Source: CAVQBL01 sp963710715 (lineage in GTDB: Bacteria; Pseudomonadota; Gammaproteobacteria; DSM-16500). Taken from it: a stretch of DNA of 64,000 nt. Where the stretch lies: assembly GCA_963710715.1 (NCBI GenBank), contig CAVQBL010000015.1, positions 62,001-126,000 of the forward strand, read 5' to 3'. Shown here in pieces: positions 1-7,539 of the stretch (position 1 is its first letter; each line of letters opens with the position of its first letter). The position numbers and the translations under genes were made by a program. The notes beneath the pieces were generated by a model. It had not been told where the DNA came from. It searched no databases and worked only from the letters and a program-made list of their open reading frames with translations.

Positions 1-2531
1 TTCTCCAAGGACTTGCCTTCACCACACTCGAGGCGATTTCGTATGTAAAGATCGATATACTCTACCAATGACTTTTCAAATGGATCAAATTCTTTCACCT
101 CAGCCTGAGCACCCTGTTGCCTAAGCAAGCTGTAATCTTCTTGAGTCAGCCCTAAGACTCTTGTCAGGTCAGCTTGATGTGCACATAAAACCGCTTGATG
201 ACTACTCCTGCATAATACAGCGTTCAATTCATCGATTCTCTCTCTTACTTGCCAATGGCAAACAACATTATCCCTATCTCCTGTCGCTAAAAATAGTCCA
301 TCCGCAGTTCGCAGCCAAGCAATACTCTGTACATAATCTATAAATCCTTTCAATACTGTCAAACAAGTCTCACTGCGAATATCCCATATGCGTACCACAT
401 TCGAGTCACTTCCTGTCGCCAATAGGTTCCCCGCAAAGGCAAGACTCACAACTCTGTTACTTTCTTTGAACATGCACACTAACTTTTTACTATTCATGTT
501 CCACACGCGAACCGCTCCACTCTCACTTCCCGACGCCAAAAGGCCATCTGCACCAAAGGCTACATTATTACCTTTTTTCATACGCGTTAATCTGAGCTCT
601 GTTTTTTCTTCTTTAGAGCCCATGAAGTTATGCATTAACTTTCTATTATTCATGTCCCATACGCAAACCATTCCATTATGATCTCCTAACGCCAACAGAT
701 TCCCCGCACTAAAGACAAGAGCGCAAACTTCTTTCTTATACAACAGGAGCACTGGCTGTTCTACATTCCTCATGTTCCACACCCAAACTTCTCCATACTC
801 ATCTCCCATCGCTAACAGGCCCTCTGCACCAAGGGCAACATTTGTAATATCTCCTTTTTTAGCCATGCTAAGCGTGTGCACTAATTCCCCAATACTCATG
901 TCCCAAACGTAAACCTTTCGTTCCTTACTTTCCAATGCCAACAAGCTTCCTGCACCAAGAGCCATGCTTGTAATATCTACTGTTTCACCTATGCTAAACG
1001 TGTGCACTAACTTCCCACTTTCTATATCCGACGCACAAACCGCCCCATCATGACTTACTGATACCAACATGTTCCGCGCGCCAAAGACATTATGCACAGC
1101 AAAATCCTTTTGCCACTTGAAAGTGTTGCCCGCTAAGCTTCCATTCCTCATGTCTCGCCTGCAAACCGTTCCATCCTGACTTGCTGACACCAACACGTCC
1201 TTTGTGTCAAAGGCAAGACTGATAATCCTTGCCCCTCCCTCATGCCTATACGTGCGCTTTAGCTGCTTATTATTCCTCATGTCCCACACACAAACTTCTC
1301 CATCAACACTTCCCCATGCCAACAACGCACCTTTCGCACCAAAGGCAACACTATAAATAGACTTGTGCTGGAAGAAATCGAATGTATTTCTTTTACTCTT
1401 CATGTCCCATACGCAAACCTTCCCATCAGCACTTCCCGATGCCAGCAATGCACCTTCTCCGTCAAAGGCAACACTGATAATTGGACCCATTTGCTCTTTG
1501 AACGTATGAACTAAGCTTTGACTCTTCACGTCCCAAACACAAATTCTTCCATCCTCACTTCCCGACGCTAATAGGCCCGCGTCAAAAACAACACTCGCAA
1601 CCTGCTTCGTATGCCCCTTTAACGTTTGTACTAAGCTTTTACTCTTCATGTCCCATATACAAACCTCCCCATCGGCACTGCCCGATGCCAGCAATGCACC
1701 TTCTCCATCAAAAGCAACACTTCGAACACTAACCTTATGCTTCTTGAATATGTATACTAAGCTTTTACTCTCCACATCCCATACGCAAACTGTTCCATCC
1801 TCACTACCTGCAGCTAGCAATGCACTTCCAGCGCCAAAGGTAACACTAGTAATCTTCGCATCTCCTTCGAATGTATGCATAACGCACTCTCTATGTGCAT
1901 CATATAAATAAATCGTTTTGTTACGACAACCCACGACCAACCACTGTTTACCAGCAGAATAAGTACAAGCAGCGATTGAACCAGGCAGAAACGCAAAAAG
2001 TTTGGGCTTTCCTCCAAACTGGATATCTGCCATTTTAGCTTGTCTCAAGTTCGTTCCTCGTAACCAAGCGCCTTGTAAATTGACTTTTCTTAAATCCGAT
2101 CCTTGAAGTTGCGTGTGATCTAACAATGCTCCACTTAAATTCGCTCCTGGAATACGGATATTAGATAAATCCCTCTCGCTAAAATTGATTCTTGCTAAGT
2201 TCAATAAGGTGATCGCATTGGCTGCTGCTTGAACGCGCTTTTCATCATTTTGTTCTTGTTCATGAACTTGTTTAGAGTCTTCGACAAGCTTGAACAATTG
2301 ACCTTGCAGCTCTTTGTTCGTTTTGATCACTTCTCCCATCAGCGCTAAACGCCATTCTTTTTCCGAATATGCTTCTATCAATTCCCAAAATTCAGGGATA
2401 AACCAAGAATCCAGCACAAAAAATCTCAATAAATATCGAAGGACCGCGTCTCTGTCATTCAACACGTGATTGCTTAGGACTGCAGTGAGTTCTTCGCATT
2501 TAGATTCGGGAGATAAGTTTCTAGCCTTCAT
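1..2531 (-). CDS. Pentapeptide-repeat / WD40-repeat protein, C-terminus beyond left edge
   Basis: The minus strand is open from an ATG at 2529-2531 to base 1 with no stop, 843 codons visible, so the gene continues outside the window. Residues 1 to about 100 are a helical, charged region I do not recognise. Then comes a pentapeptide stretch (LSNIRIPGANLSGALLDHT), then about 14 WD40 units of the form GSADGEVCIWDMKSK (enough for two seven-bladed propellers), then a helical tail (LTRVLGLTQEDYSLLRQQGA). The pentapeptide, WD40 and tail segments are clearly homologous to the NACHT-WD40-TPR protein at 56-61 kb, but no NACHT domain precedes them here. Several blades have lost the WD pair (CRRDM, CASDI). 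WD40 proteins are interaction scaffolds; a host-directed or sensor role is inference. No neighbour is close enough to suggest an operon. Confidence 0.85.
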   Translation of the reverse strand, partial: MKARNLSPESKCEELTAVLSNHVLNDRDAVLRYLLRFFVLDSWFIPEFWELIEAYSEKEWRLALMGEVIKTNKELQGQLFKLVEDSKQVHEQEQNDEKRVQAAANAITLLNLARINFSERDLSNIRIPGANLSGALLDHTQLQGSDLRKVNLQGAWLRGTNLRQAKMADIQFGGKPKLFAFLPGSIAACTYSAGKQWLVVGCRNKTIYLYDAHRECVMHTFEGDAKITSVTFGAGSALLAAGSEDGTVCVWDVESKSLVYIFKKHKVSVRSVAFDGEGALLASGSADGEVCIWDMKSKSLVQTLKGHTKQVASVVFDAGLLASGSEDGRICVWDVKSQSLVHTFKEQMGPIISVAFDGEGALLASGSADGKVCVWDMKSKRNTFDFFQHKSIYSVAFGAKGALLAWGSVDGEVCVWDMRNNKQLKRTYRHEGGARIISLAFDTKDVLVSASQDGTVCRRDMRNGSLAGNTFKWQKDFAVHNVFGARNMLVSVSHDGAVCASDIESGKLVHTFSIGETVDITSMALGAGSLLALESKERKVYVWDMSIGELVHTLSMAKKGDITNVALGAEGLLAMGDEYGEVWVWNMRNVEQPVLLLYKKEVCALVFSAGNLLALGDHNGMVCVWDMNNRKLMHNFMGSKEEKTELRLTRMKKGNNVAFGADGLLASGSESGAVRVWNMNSKKLVCMFKESNRVVSLAFAGNLLATGSDSNVVRIWDIRSETCLTVLKGFIDYVQSIAWLRTADGLFLATGDRDNVVCHWQVRERIDELNAVLCRSSHQAVLCAHQADLTRVLGLTQEDYSLLRQQGAQAEVKEFDPFEKSLVEYIDLYIRNRLECGEGKSLE

Positions 2532-2634
2532 ATAAACCTCGTTTGATTATGCTTATTTGTTTTAATGATCTGCTTAAATATTGAACATTCTATCAAACTA
2601 TTGAAATTTTACAACTATAGGGTGGACTGTGCTG

Positions 2635-2685
2635 TCGGCATGCTTTTTTTGAGCACCATAGCTTGACAGCCCACCACATAGCCTA
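2635..2685. repeat. Imperfect inverted repeat between divergent genes
   Basis: The arms are roughly ggtggactgtgctgtc and gacagcccaccac, around a T-rich middle. It lies in the 177-bp gap between the divergently transcribed WD40 gene and ispB. It may be a decayed intergenic palindrome; its function is unknown. Confidence 0.35.
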
Positions 2686-2708
2686 CTAGCATGCAGGGTT
2701 CAAACTAA

Positions 2709-3701
2709 ATGATGAAGGGAAATGCTGCTCACATGCTATTAGCATCCATACGCTCGCTTGTACAGCCCGATTTGGAAGCGACGGACCGATTCATTTGTAC
2801 CGAGCTTAAATCAGATATCCCGTTCATTAATCAAATAGTCCAATATATTGTGGAATGCGGTGGCAAACGCATACGTCCACTCTTAGTATTACTTGCGGCG
2901 CGCGCCTTTGACCATCAAAAGCAAGAGCATATCAATCTAGCAGCTGCCATAGAACTCATCCATACCGCAACTTTATTGCATGATGATGTCGTTGATAGCT
3001 CAACACTGCGCCGTGGAAGTAAAACTGTTCATACGCTCTGGGGAAATGAGGCCAGCATCTTAGTCGGCGATTTTCTTTATTCACGTGCATTTCAATTAAT
3101 CGTTAAATTACAGAATCTCACGATCATGAATATTTTCTCTGATGCAACCAATTTAATTGCTGAAGGTGAAGTGTTACAACTGATTAACTGCAATAATCCC
3201 GACGCATCAGAAGCTTCTTATTTTGAAGTCATACAACGTAAAACAGCAAAATTATTTGAAGTGGCATCCCAAGTGGGCGCTGCCCTTTCAAACTACTCCA
3301 CATCACAGATGACAGCCATGCAACGCTATGGAATGCATTTAGGCATTGCTTACCAATTAATTGATGATGCTCTTGATTATCAATCTTCAGCGGAAGAAAT
3401 GGGAAAAAACATGGGCACAGACTTAGCGGAAGGCAAACCTACGTTGCCACTGATTCATGCTTTGCGCCAGGGCACACCTTCCGAAGTTGCCTTGATACGC
3501 AAAGCGATTGAAAGTGGCTCTTGTGAACAATTGGAGGCAATTATCTCTATCATTGAATCCACTGGCGCCATCGAGTACACTGCGAACGCTGCAAAGCAAT
3601 ATGCACGCGAAGCCAAAACTGTTTTAGCACACGTTCCCGACTCGCCGTATCGCAAAGCCTTGCATGATTTAGCGGAATTCATTGTTGAACGTAACTATTA
3701 G
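2709..3701 (+). CDS. ispB: Octaprenyl/polyprenyl diphosphate synthase
   Basis: A trans-isoprenyl diphosphate synthase that extends farnesyl diphosphate with isopentenyl units to make the ubiquinone side chain. It is 330 aa, close to the roughly 323 aa of the E. coli enzyme. The first aspartate-rich motif is LLHDDVVDSSTLRRG (about residue 90) and the second is LIDDALDY (about residue 220), followed by the usual GKNMGTDLAEGKPTLPL segment. The KRIRPLL substrate-binding segment is present near residue 55. The stop codon TAG overlaps the first base of a long palindromic element, and the last 15 bases of the gene reappear at 5505-5519 ahead of a second tRNA-Pro copy. All catalytic motifs are intact. 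Confidence 0.95.
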   Translation: MMKGNAAHMLLASIRSLVQPDLEATDRFICTELKSDIPFINQIVQYIVECGGKRIRPLLVLLAARAFDHQKQEHINLAAAIELIHTATLLHDDVVDSSTLRRGSKTVHTLWGNEASILVGDFLYSRAFQLIVKLQNLTIMNIFSDATNLIAEGEVLQLINCNNPDASEASYFEVIQRKTAKLFEVASQVGAALSNYSTSQMTAMQRYGMHLGIAYQLIDDALDYQSSAEEMGKNMGTDLAEGKPTLPLIHALRQGTPSEVALIRKAIESGSCEQLEAIISIIESTGAIEYTANAAKQYAREAKTVLAHVPDSPYRKALHDLAEFIVERNY

Positions 3702-3843
3702 GGTCTGTTTACATTTCGCTATGCCGAGCCAGAAAGCATAGATTTTTGAGAACCGCAGCGGAGCATACGTGGGTGGTATGTGAGCAGCGGATCGCAGAAA
3801 ATCTATGCTTTCTGGCCGGCAGAGTAGAAATGTAAGCAGACCC
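3701..3843. repeat. Palindromic element A, about 143 bp
   Basis: The outer arms gggtctgtttacattt and aaatgtaagcagaccc pair at 15 of 16 positions. Inner arms gccagaaagcatagattt / aaatctatgctttctggc pair almost perfectly, and a core contains cgcagcggagcatacgtgg ... ggtatgtgagcagcg. The same core with different arms is found at 31964-32106, which has the same length. Half-copies of the outer arm occur at 5523-5537 and 15146-15166. It looks like a nonautonomous palindromic repeat (MITE- or REP-like). Here it separates ispB from tRNA-Pro and could also end ispB transcription. Confidence 0.75.
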
Positions 3844-3847
3844 ATAA

Positions 3848-3921
3848 CGGGGTGTAGCTCAGCCTGGTAGAGCACTGCTTTCGGGAGGCAGGGGCCGCAA
3901 GTTCGAATCTTGTCACCCCGA
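3848..3921 (+). tRNA. tRNA-Pro (anticodon CGG), copy 1
   Basis: A 74-nt cloverleaf with acceptor stem CGGGGTG/CACCCCG, D-arm GCTCAGCCTGGTAGAGC, anticodon loop TTCGGGA (anticodon CGG) and T-arm containing GTTCGAATC. The CCA end is not encoded. The gene is identical to the copy at 5540-5613, and its last 34 nt plus 9 nt of flank recur at 4975-5017. Confidence 0.92.
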
Positions 3922-3998
3922 TCAGTAAAATCCGACTCACACAACTTATCCCATATACTCGACCCAAGACTTGATTTGAACAATTAAATTTCGTACAC

Positions 3999-4024
3999 TA
4001 AAATAGAACGATCGTTCTATTTTA
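3999..4024. promoter_or_regulatory. 26-bp perfect palindrome upstream of the wHTH gene (probable operator)
   Basis: The half-site taaaatagaacga is followed directly by its exact reverse complement. It ends 17 bp before the ATG of the winged-helix gene and just upstream of the ribosome binding site (ggaggc). A perfect dyad here is the expected target for an autorepressing wHTH protein. No long T-run follows, so a terminator is less likely. Confidence 0.6.
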
Positions 4025-4041
4025 TATAACGGAGGCAAGCT

Positions 4042-4371
4042 ATGATTGAAGCACTAGTAGGAAACAACACCGCTGAGAAAATACTTCTGTATATTACTAA
4101 CTATGGAGAAGGTTATATTTCAGGAATGGCAGAAACCTTTCAAATTTCCAAGTCTCAAGTGAGTAAACAGCTTCTTCGTTTGGAAAATGGTGGCATTCTG
4201 GTTGCTCGCACTAAAGGTAGCGTTAGGATATATACTTTTAATCCTCGCTGTTTTTATAAAAAAGAATTAGAAAATTTATTGCAAAAAATCCTTAGTCAAA
4301 TACCACGAGATGAGATAGAAAAATACTATCGACAACGTCAACGTCCCCGCCGAGCAGGAAAACCATTGTGA
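4042..4371 (+). CDS. Winged helix-turn-helix regulator, putative antitoxin partner
   Basis: A 109-aa protein. Residues 20-70 form a winged helix-turn-helix (FQISKSQVSKQLLRLENGG, then a basic wing ARTKGSVRIYTFNP), as in ArsR/MarR-like regulators. The C-terminus is basic (RQRQRPRRAG). The ribosome binding site ggaggc lies 7 bp before the ATG. The stop overlaps the GTG start of the downstream nucleotidyltransferase (GTGA), so the two are translationally coupled. By analogy with wHTH/nucleotidyltransferase pairs (AbiE/MNT type) I infer an autoregulated antitoxin. The pair lies inside the tRNA-Pro-bounded insertion. Confidence 0.75.
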   Translation: MIEALVGNNTAEKILLYITNYGEGYISGMAETFQISKSQVSKQLLRLENGGILVARTKGSVRIYTFNPRCFYKKELENLLQKILSQIPRDEIEKYYRQRQRPRRAGKPL

Positions 4372-4907
4372 AAATATCAAAAAACATGTCTATCGGCGAA
4401 TTTGCTGCCTTGGTAGCCTCTCATCTTCAATCAAAAGGAATTTCAACTGTTCTTACAGGTGGCGCAGTTGTTTCAATCTATACAGAAAATAAGTACATGT
4501 CATACGATGCTGATTTTATCAGTCCGGCAGATCAAAAAACCATTAGCAAAGCTATGCAAGAATTAGGCTTCCAAAGGTATGGAAAAGAGTTTAGGCATAA
4601 ACAAACTGATTTTTTTGTAGAATTCCCCTCCGGACCTTTGGCAATTGGTGATCAGCTTATACAAGCTGAAGCTGAACTTGAGTTTAAAGGATATAAATTA
4701 AAATTATTGTCTCCAACGCAAAGCGTAATGGATCGACTAGCGGCATATTTCCATTGGAATGATCTTCAATGTTTAGATCAAGCCGTTTGGATCGCAGAGA
4801 AACATCCTGTGCAATTTTCAAAAGTAAAAGAATGGGCAAAACGTGAAGGTGAAGTAGAAAAATTTAATGTTTTTTTGAAGGATTTAAAAAGGATAAAGTC
4901 CCATTAA
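4368..4907 (+). CDS. Nucleotidyltransferase-fold protein, putative toxin of a wHTH-NTase pair
   Basis: A 179-aa protein with a minimal nucleotidyltransferase core: LTGGAVVSIYT (about residue 30) followed by SYDADFI, the GG...DxD arrangement of AbiEii/MNT-like enzymes, and the segment KLLSPTQSVMDRLAAYFHW. The start is GTG at 4368, overlapping the upstream stop; an ATG at 4386 is a possible alternative. Such enzymes transfer nucleotides to tRNA or protein targets and act as toxins or defence effectors; the target here is unknown. The 3' side is followed at 4975 by the copied tRNA-Pro end. Confidence 0.72.
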   Translation: MKISKNMSIGEFAALVASHLQSKGISTVLTGGAVVSIYTENKYMSYDADFISPADQKTISKAMQELGFQRYGKEFRHKQTDFFVEFPSGPLAIGDQLIQAEAELEFKGYKLKLLSPTQSVMDRLAAYFHWNDLQCLDQAVWIAEKHPVQFSKVKEWAKREGEVEKFNVFLKDLKRIKSH

Positions 4908-4974
4908 ATTCTAAAGTGAAAATGAAGTGCAAGTATAGTATTTCACAGTGCATCTCAGTGAATAACGATAGCAC

Positions 4975-5017
4975 GCAGGGGCCGCAAGTTCGAATCTTGT
5001 CACCCCGATCAGTAAAA
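4975..5017 (+). repeat. Copy of tRNA-Pro 3' end plus flank (att-like direct repeat)
   Basis: 34 nt identical to the last part of tRNA-Pro (from gcaggggccgcaag to caccccga), followed by the same 9 nt of downstream flank (tcagtaaaa). Together with 3888-3930 it forms a 43-nt direct repeat bounding 3931-4974, which carries the wHTH-NTase pair. This is the usual signature of integration into a tRNA gene, although no integrase remains. Confidence 0.8.
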
Positions 5018-5079
5018 ATCAATGGATTACATATCGCTATCGCGGTTCCAGCAAAATATGAAGTGCAAGTCTAGTGTTG

Positions 5080-5439
5080 CTAAGATGAAGAGGCTGCAGG
5101 CGAGCGTCTTAGAGCTATCCCTGCTTCTATCGATTCTTTTGCAGCATACCCAAGAGCTGCCGTTTGAGCAAATATGCCTAGCATTCCGATTCTTGCTGAA
5201 CTACAAATTCGCGCAGCTCCTCCAACAACTGACGCGTACCGTGCGATTGTGTTATCAGTCAATAAAGTAGTACCTGCAATTGTCAATGCATAGACTGCCC
5301 GATCATAGTCGGTCTCGTCTCTGCCAAAGAGAAGTAAGCCAGCACCTAATAAAAACGATCCCCAATATAAAAGTGATTTACAGCCAGGGATAGGATTGGG
5401 TTGGTTATTAGTAGATGATTTAGCGTCTTGAGGTTGCAT
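5080..5439 (-). CDS. Small hypothetical membrane protein
   Basis: A 119-aa protein I do not recognise. The N-terminal 20 residues are polar, then hydrophobic segments follow (LLYWGSFLLGAGLLLFG; YALTIAGTTLLT; IGMLGIFAQTAALGYAA), giving two or three probable membrane helices. The tail is AASSS. Upstream there is only a weak purine-rich stretch (aagag). It lies between the tRNA-Pro 3' fragment and the second full tRNA-Pro. It could be spurious, but the hydrophobic pattern argues for a real gene. Confidence 0.5.
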   Translation of the reverse strand: MQPQDAKSSTNNQPNPIPGCKSLLYWGSFLLGAGLLLFGRDETDYDRAVYALTIAGTTLLTDNTIARYASVVGGAARICSSARIGMLGIFAQTAALGYAAKESIEAGIALRRSPAASSS

Positions 5440-5504
5440 ATAAAACTCTTAAGTTTAATTATATACTGCAATAATACCGTAAGTGGTCTAGCCGTGTACA
5501 TGGC

Positions 5505-5537
5505 TGAACGTAACTATTAGTAGGGTCTGTTTACATT
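5505..5537 (+). repeat. Duplicated end of ispB plus outer arm of palindromic element A
   Basis: gaacgtaactattag repeats the last five codons of ispB including the stop. It is followed by gggtctgtttacatt, the left arm of the element at 3701. Then tRNA-Pro copy 2 starts almost directly. So the ispB-end/tRNA-Pro segment was duplicated, and the full palindrome is absent in this copy. Confidence 0.75.
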
Positions 5538-5539
5538 AA

Positions 5540-5613
5540 CGGGGTGTAGCTCAGCCTGGTAGAGCACTGCTTTCGGGAGGCAGGGGCCGCAAGTTCGAAT
5601 CTTGTCACCCCGA
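5540..5613 (+). tRNA. tRNA-Pro (anticodon CGG), copy 2
   Basis: Identical over 74 nt to the copy at 3848-3921, with no encoded CCA. The downstream flank differs (tcggtatatt). It probably arose by duplication of the ispB-end/tRNA segment during insertion of the neighbouring module. Confidence 0.92.
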
Positions 5614-5621
5614 TCGGTATA

Positions 5622-6794
5622 TTACGACTCCCAAAAAGCAGAATGCCACAAAGGTAAATTGGGTTTAAGTTGCAATAAAAAGTCTTCACATGGGATACAA
5701 ACTACATTTTGTATCCTTACACGTTCTGTACCGCGATAAAGCAATAATGCTTTTGCCATAGGATAATCTCGTAAAAAAAATTCTAATGCTTTGGTATCAT
5801 GAGGACTTATGCGTTTCGAGTTTTTGACTTTAATTGCCCAAACATTTTGAGCATCTGTGACAATAAAATCTACTTCAACACCTGAGCGTGTACGCCAATA
5901 TCCAATTGTTGCTTTTTGTGTGCTGTAATCATTCCATGCACGTAAATGTTGTAGCACTAATCCTTCAAGTGCAGCTCCATCAATTTCTTCAGGATGATCC
6001 AACAAACTTTTGGGGCGAATAGCATGATATACACCCGCATCAAATAAATAGAATTTAGGATGTGATACTAACTCGCGCTTAGCACGCTTAGAAAAAACAG
6101 GTAATTGATAAGCAAGCAATAAATCTTCTAATACACCCAGATAATTTTCCAGCGTTTTACGCTTCACTTCACATTCTCTAGCAATATTCGTTACATTAAG
6201 AATTGAAGCATGAGAAAAACTTACCACCTCTAAGAAACGTGAAAAATTTTCTATATTCTGAACAAGCCTCTCCGCTTGAATTTCTTCGTGCAAATAAAGG
6301 CTAACATAAGCTTGCAAAGCATCCGCAGGATTGTTAGAGCTTATAATTAACGGCAACAACCCTTCACGTAGAGCTTTTTGTAGAGAAAACTGCGTTCCCA
6401 GTTCTGCAGCCATGAACGGGTGTAATTCACGTTTAAGTGCCCGGCCACCCAATAAATTTGCACCCACTCTTTTTAACTTGCGCGCACTAGAGCCTGTCAG
6501 AATAAATTTTATATTTTTATTTTCTTCAATAATGCTATGAACAGCCGAAAGTAAGCTCGGTGCTTTTTGCACTTCATCAATCACAATAACATTTTGACCA
6601 GGATTACCTGCTATAACTTCATAAAGATATTCGGGGCGCGCTAAATAACGACGAAAAATATCAGGTCGTAATAAGTCCACCCAAAGAGCATCAGGATAAC
6701 GAGTTTTCATGAGGGTTGACTTCCCTGTGCCACGTGGACCAAAAAGAAAATAGCTTTGCGATGGTTCAGGGAGTGCACGCTGAATAAGCTGCAT
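5622..6794 (-). CDS. AAA-family ATPase with DUF4143 domain
   Basis: A 390-aa ATPase of the AAA_14/DUF4143 family. Walker A is FGPRGTGKST (about residue 20), Walker B is VIVIDEVQ (about residue 75), sensor-like FILTGSS follows, and then LLGGRALKRELHPF. The C-terminal DUF4143 part carries the restriction-like core GVEVDFIV...AIKVKN. I chose the ATG at 6792-6794 because agaggcg lies 4 bp upstream; a start nine codons earlier lacks this. Members are common in intracellular bacteria and archaea and are usually single genes of unknown role, often called mobile-element-associated. The promoter region contains a repeated dyad (6830-6929). Confidence 0.88.
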   Translation of the reverse strand: MQLIQRALPEPSQSYFLFGPRGTGKSTLMKTRYPDALWVDLLRPDIFRRYLARPEYLYEVIAGNPGQNVIVIDEVQKAPSLLSAVHSIIEENKNIKFILTGSSARKLKRVGANLLGGRALKRELHPFMAAELGTQFSLQKALREGLLPLIISSNNPADALQAYVSLYLHEEIQAERLVQNIENFSRFLEVVSFSHASILNVTNIARECEVKRKTLENYLGVLEDLLLAYQLPVFSKRAKRELVSHPKFYLFDAGVYHAIRPKSLLDHPEEIDGAALEGLVLQHLRAWNDYSTQKATIGYWRTRSGVEVDFIVTDAQNVWAIKVKNSKRISPHDTKALEFFLRDYPMAKALLLYRGTERVRIQNVVCIPCEDFLLQLKPNLPLWHSAFWES

Positions 6795-6829
6795 AACGCC
6801 TCTAAATAAATGTAAAACCAAAAGCTATT

Positions 6830-6935
6830 ATGGCATAATAAATGCCATTTTGCAATATAAAACCCATTTATTATGCGTTTATGGCATCCATTATGCCATT
6901 TTGCATGAAAAAAAGGCATAGCTGATGCCGTTTTG
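6830..6935. promoter_or_regulatory. Array of three dyads GGCAT-N5-ATGCC upstream of the ATPase
   Basis: Sites lie at 6830-6848 (ATGGCAT-N5-ATGCCAT), 6881-6899 (same arms) and 6915-6929 (GGCAT-N5-ATGCC). Each is followed by TTTTGC. The first two start 51 bp apart. A diverged relative with GGCGT-N5-ACGCC and the same TTTTGCG tail is at 7512-7534. The placement directly upstream of the ATPase start suggests operator sites; a repeat array is the alternative. Confidence 0.55.
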
Positions 6936-7041
6936 CGTATTCTCTTTCACGTAAGTGACTGCCTGCCCCGTCATACTCATCAGCATCGTACTCTCGATTA
7001 GTGGTCAGAAGATGACGAGGTGCCATTGGTAAAGCAATTCG

Positions 7042-7400
7042 TTATTGCGATCGATTAACCGGTGACCCTTGCCATATGCGAGCACGTCGGTTTTCGGGCA
7101 TTACCATGGGTGCGCCCGCTTTTATATTAAAAACACGTTGGAACTCATAAAACTGCGATAATTTGCTATATTTGCAAGTTGTAAAATGTGTTGCACGTAT
7201 TTTATATATTGTTGTCGAATAAAAGCATGGCGGTTCGTATCCTTATCACCTTCCGGCAAATAAATTTCAGGAGCCAAACCAAGCCCCTGTTCACCAATAA
7301 ATAATGCATATAAATTTGATTTTGTTGGATGAGGAGCAACAGACAAGGTGTAAAAAACATTGATATCCTCAGATTGTAATTGCGTTACGATTTGTCATCT
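7042..7400 (-). pseudogene. Remnant of an M13-family (PepO-like) metallopeptidase
   Basis: The minus strand encodes LYALFIGEQGLGLAPEIYLP and then QQYIKYVQHILQLANIA, which match the GLGLPDRDYYL...Y..Y...ML.LAG region of M13 peptidases. After a frameshift near 7140 it encodes EFQRVFNIKAGAPMVMPENR and ARIW, resembling the extreme C-terminus of the family. The catalytic HExxH and ExxxD regions between these are missing, so most of the gene was deleted. There is no usable start. The family match is by eye. Confidence 0.55.
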
Positions 7401-7539
7401 AAGCGCACTTCCATTACTACCACCGCTATTTTTTGCAATGCTAATACATAGATAAAACGTTGGTAATGAATTTAATAAAACCAGCAGGATATCACTTAGC
7501 GCGGGAAAAACGGCGTAGTTGACGCCGTTTTGCGCATCC

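Noticed and set aside
1814..2017. 67-codon minus-strand frame
   Set aside because: It is out of frame with the continuous WD40 gene that covers the region.
3669..3983. Minus-strand open frame of 104 codons
   Set aside because: It covers the ispB end, palindromic element A and tRNA-Pro; its sequence is explained by those features.
5022..5270. 82-codon plus-strand frame
   Set aside because: It overlaps the minus-strand membrane protein, which has a more protein-like hydrophobic pattern; no ribosome binding site.
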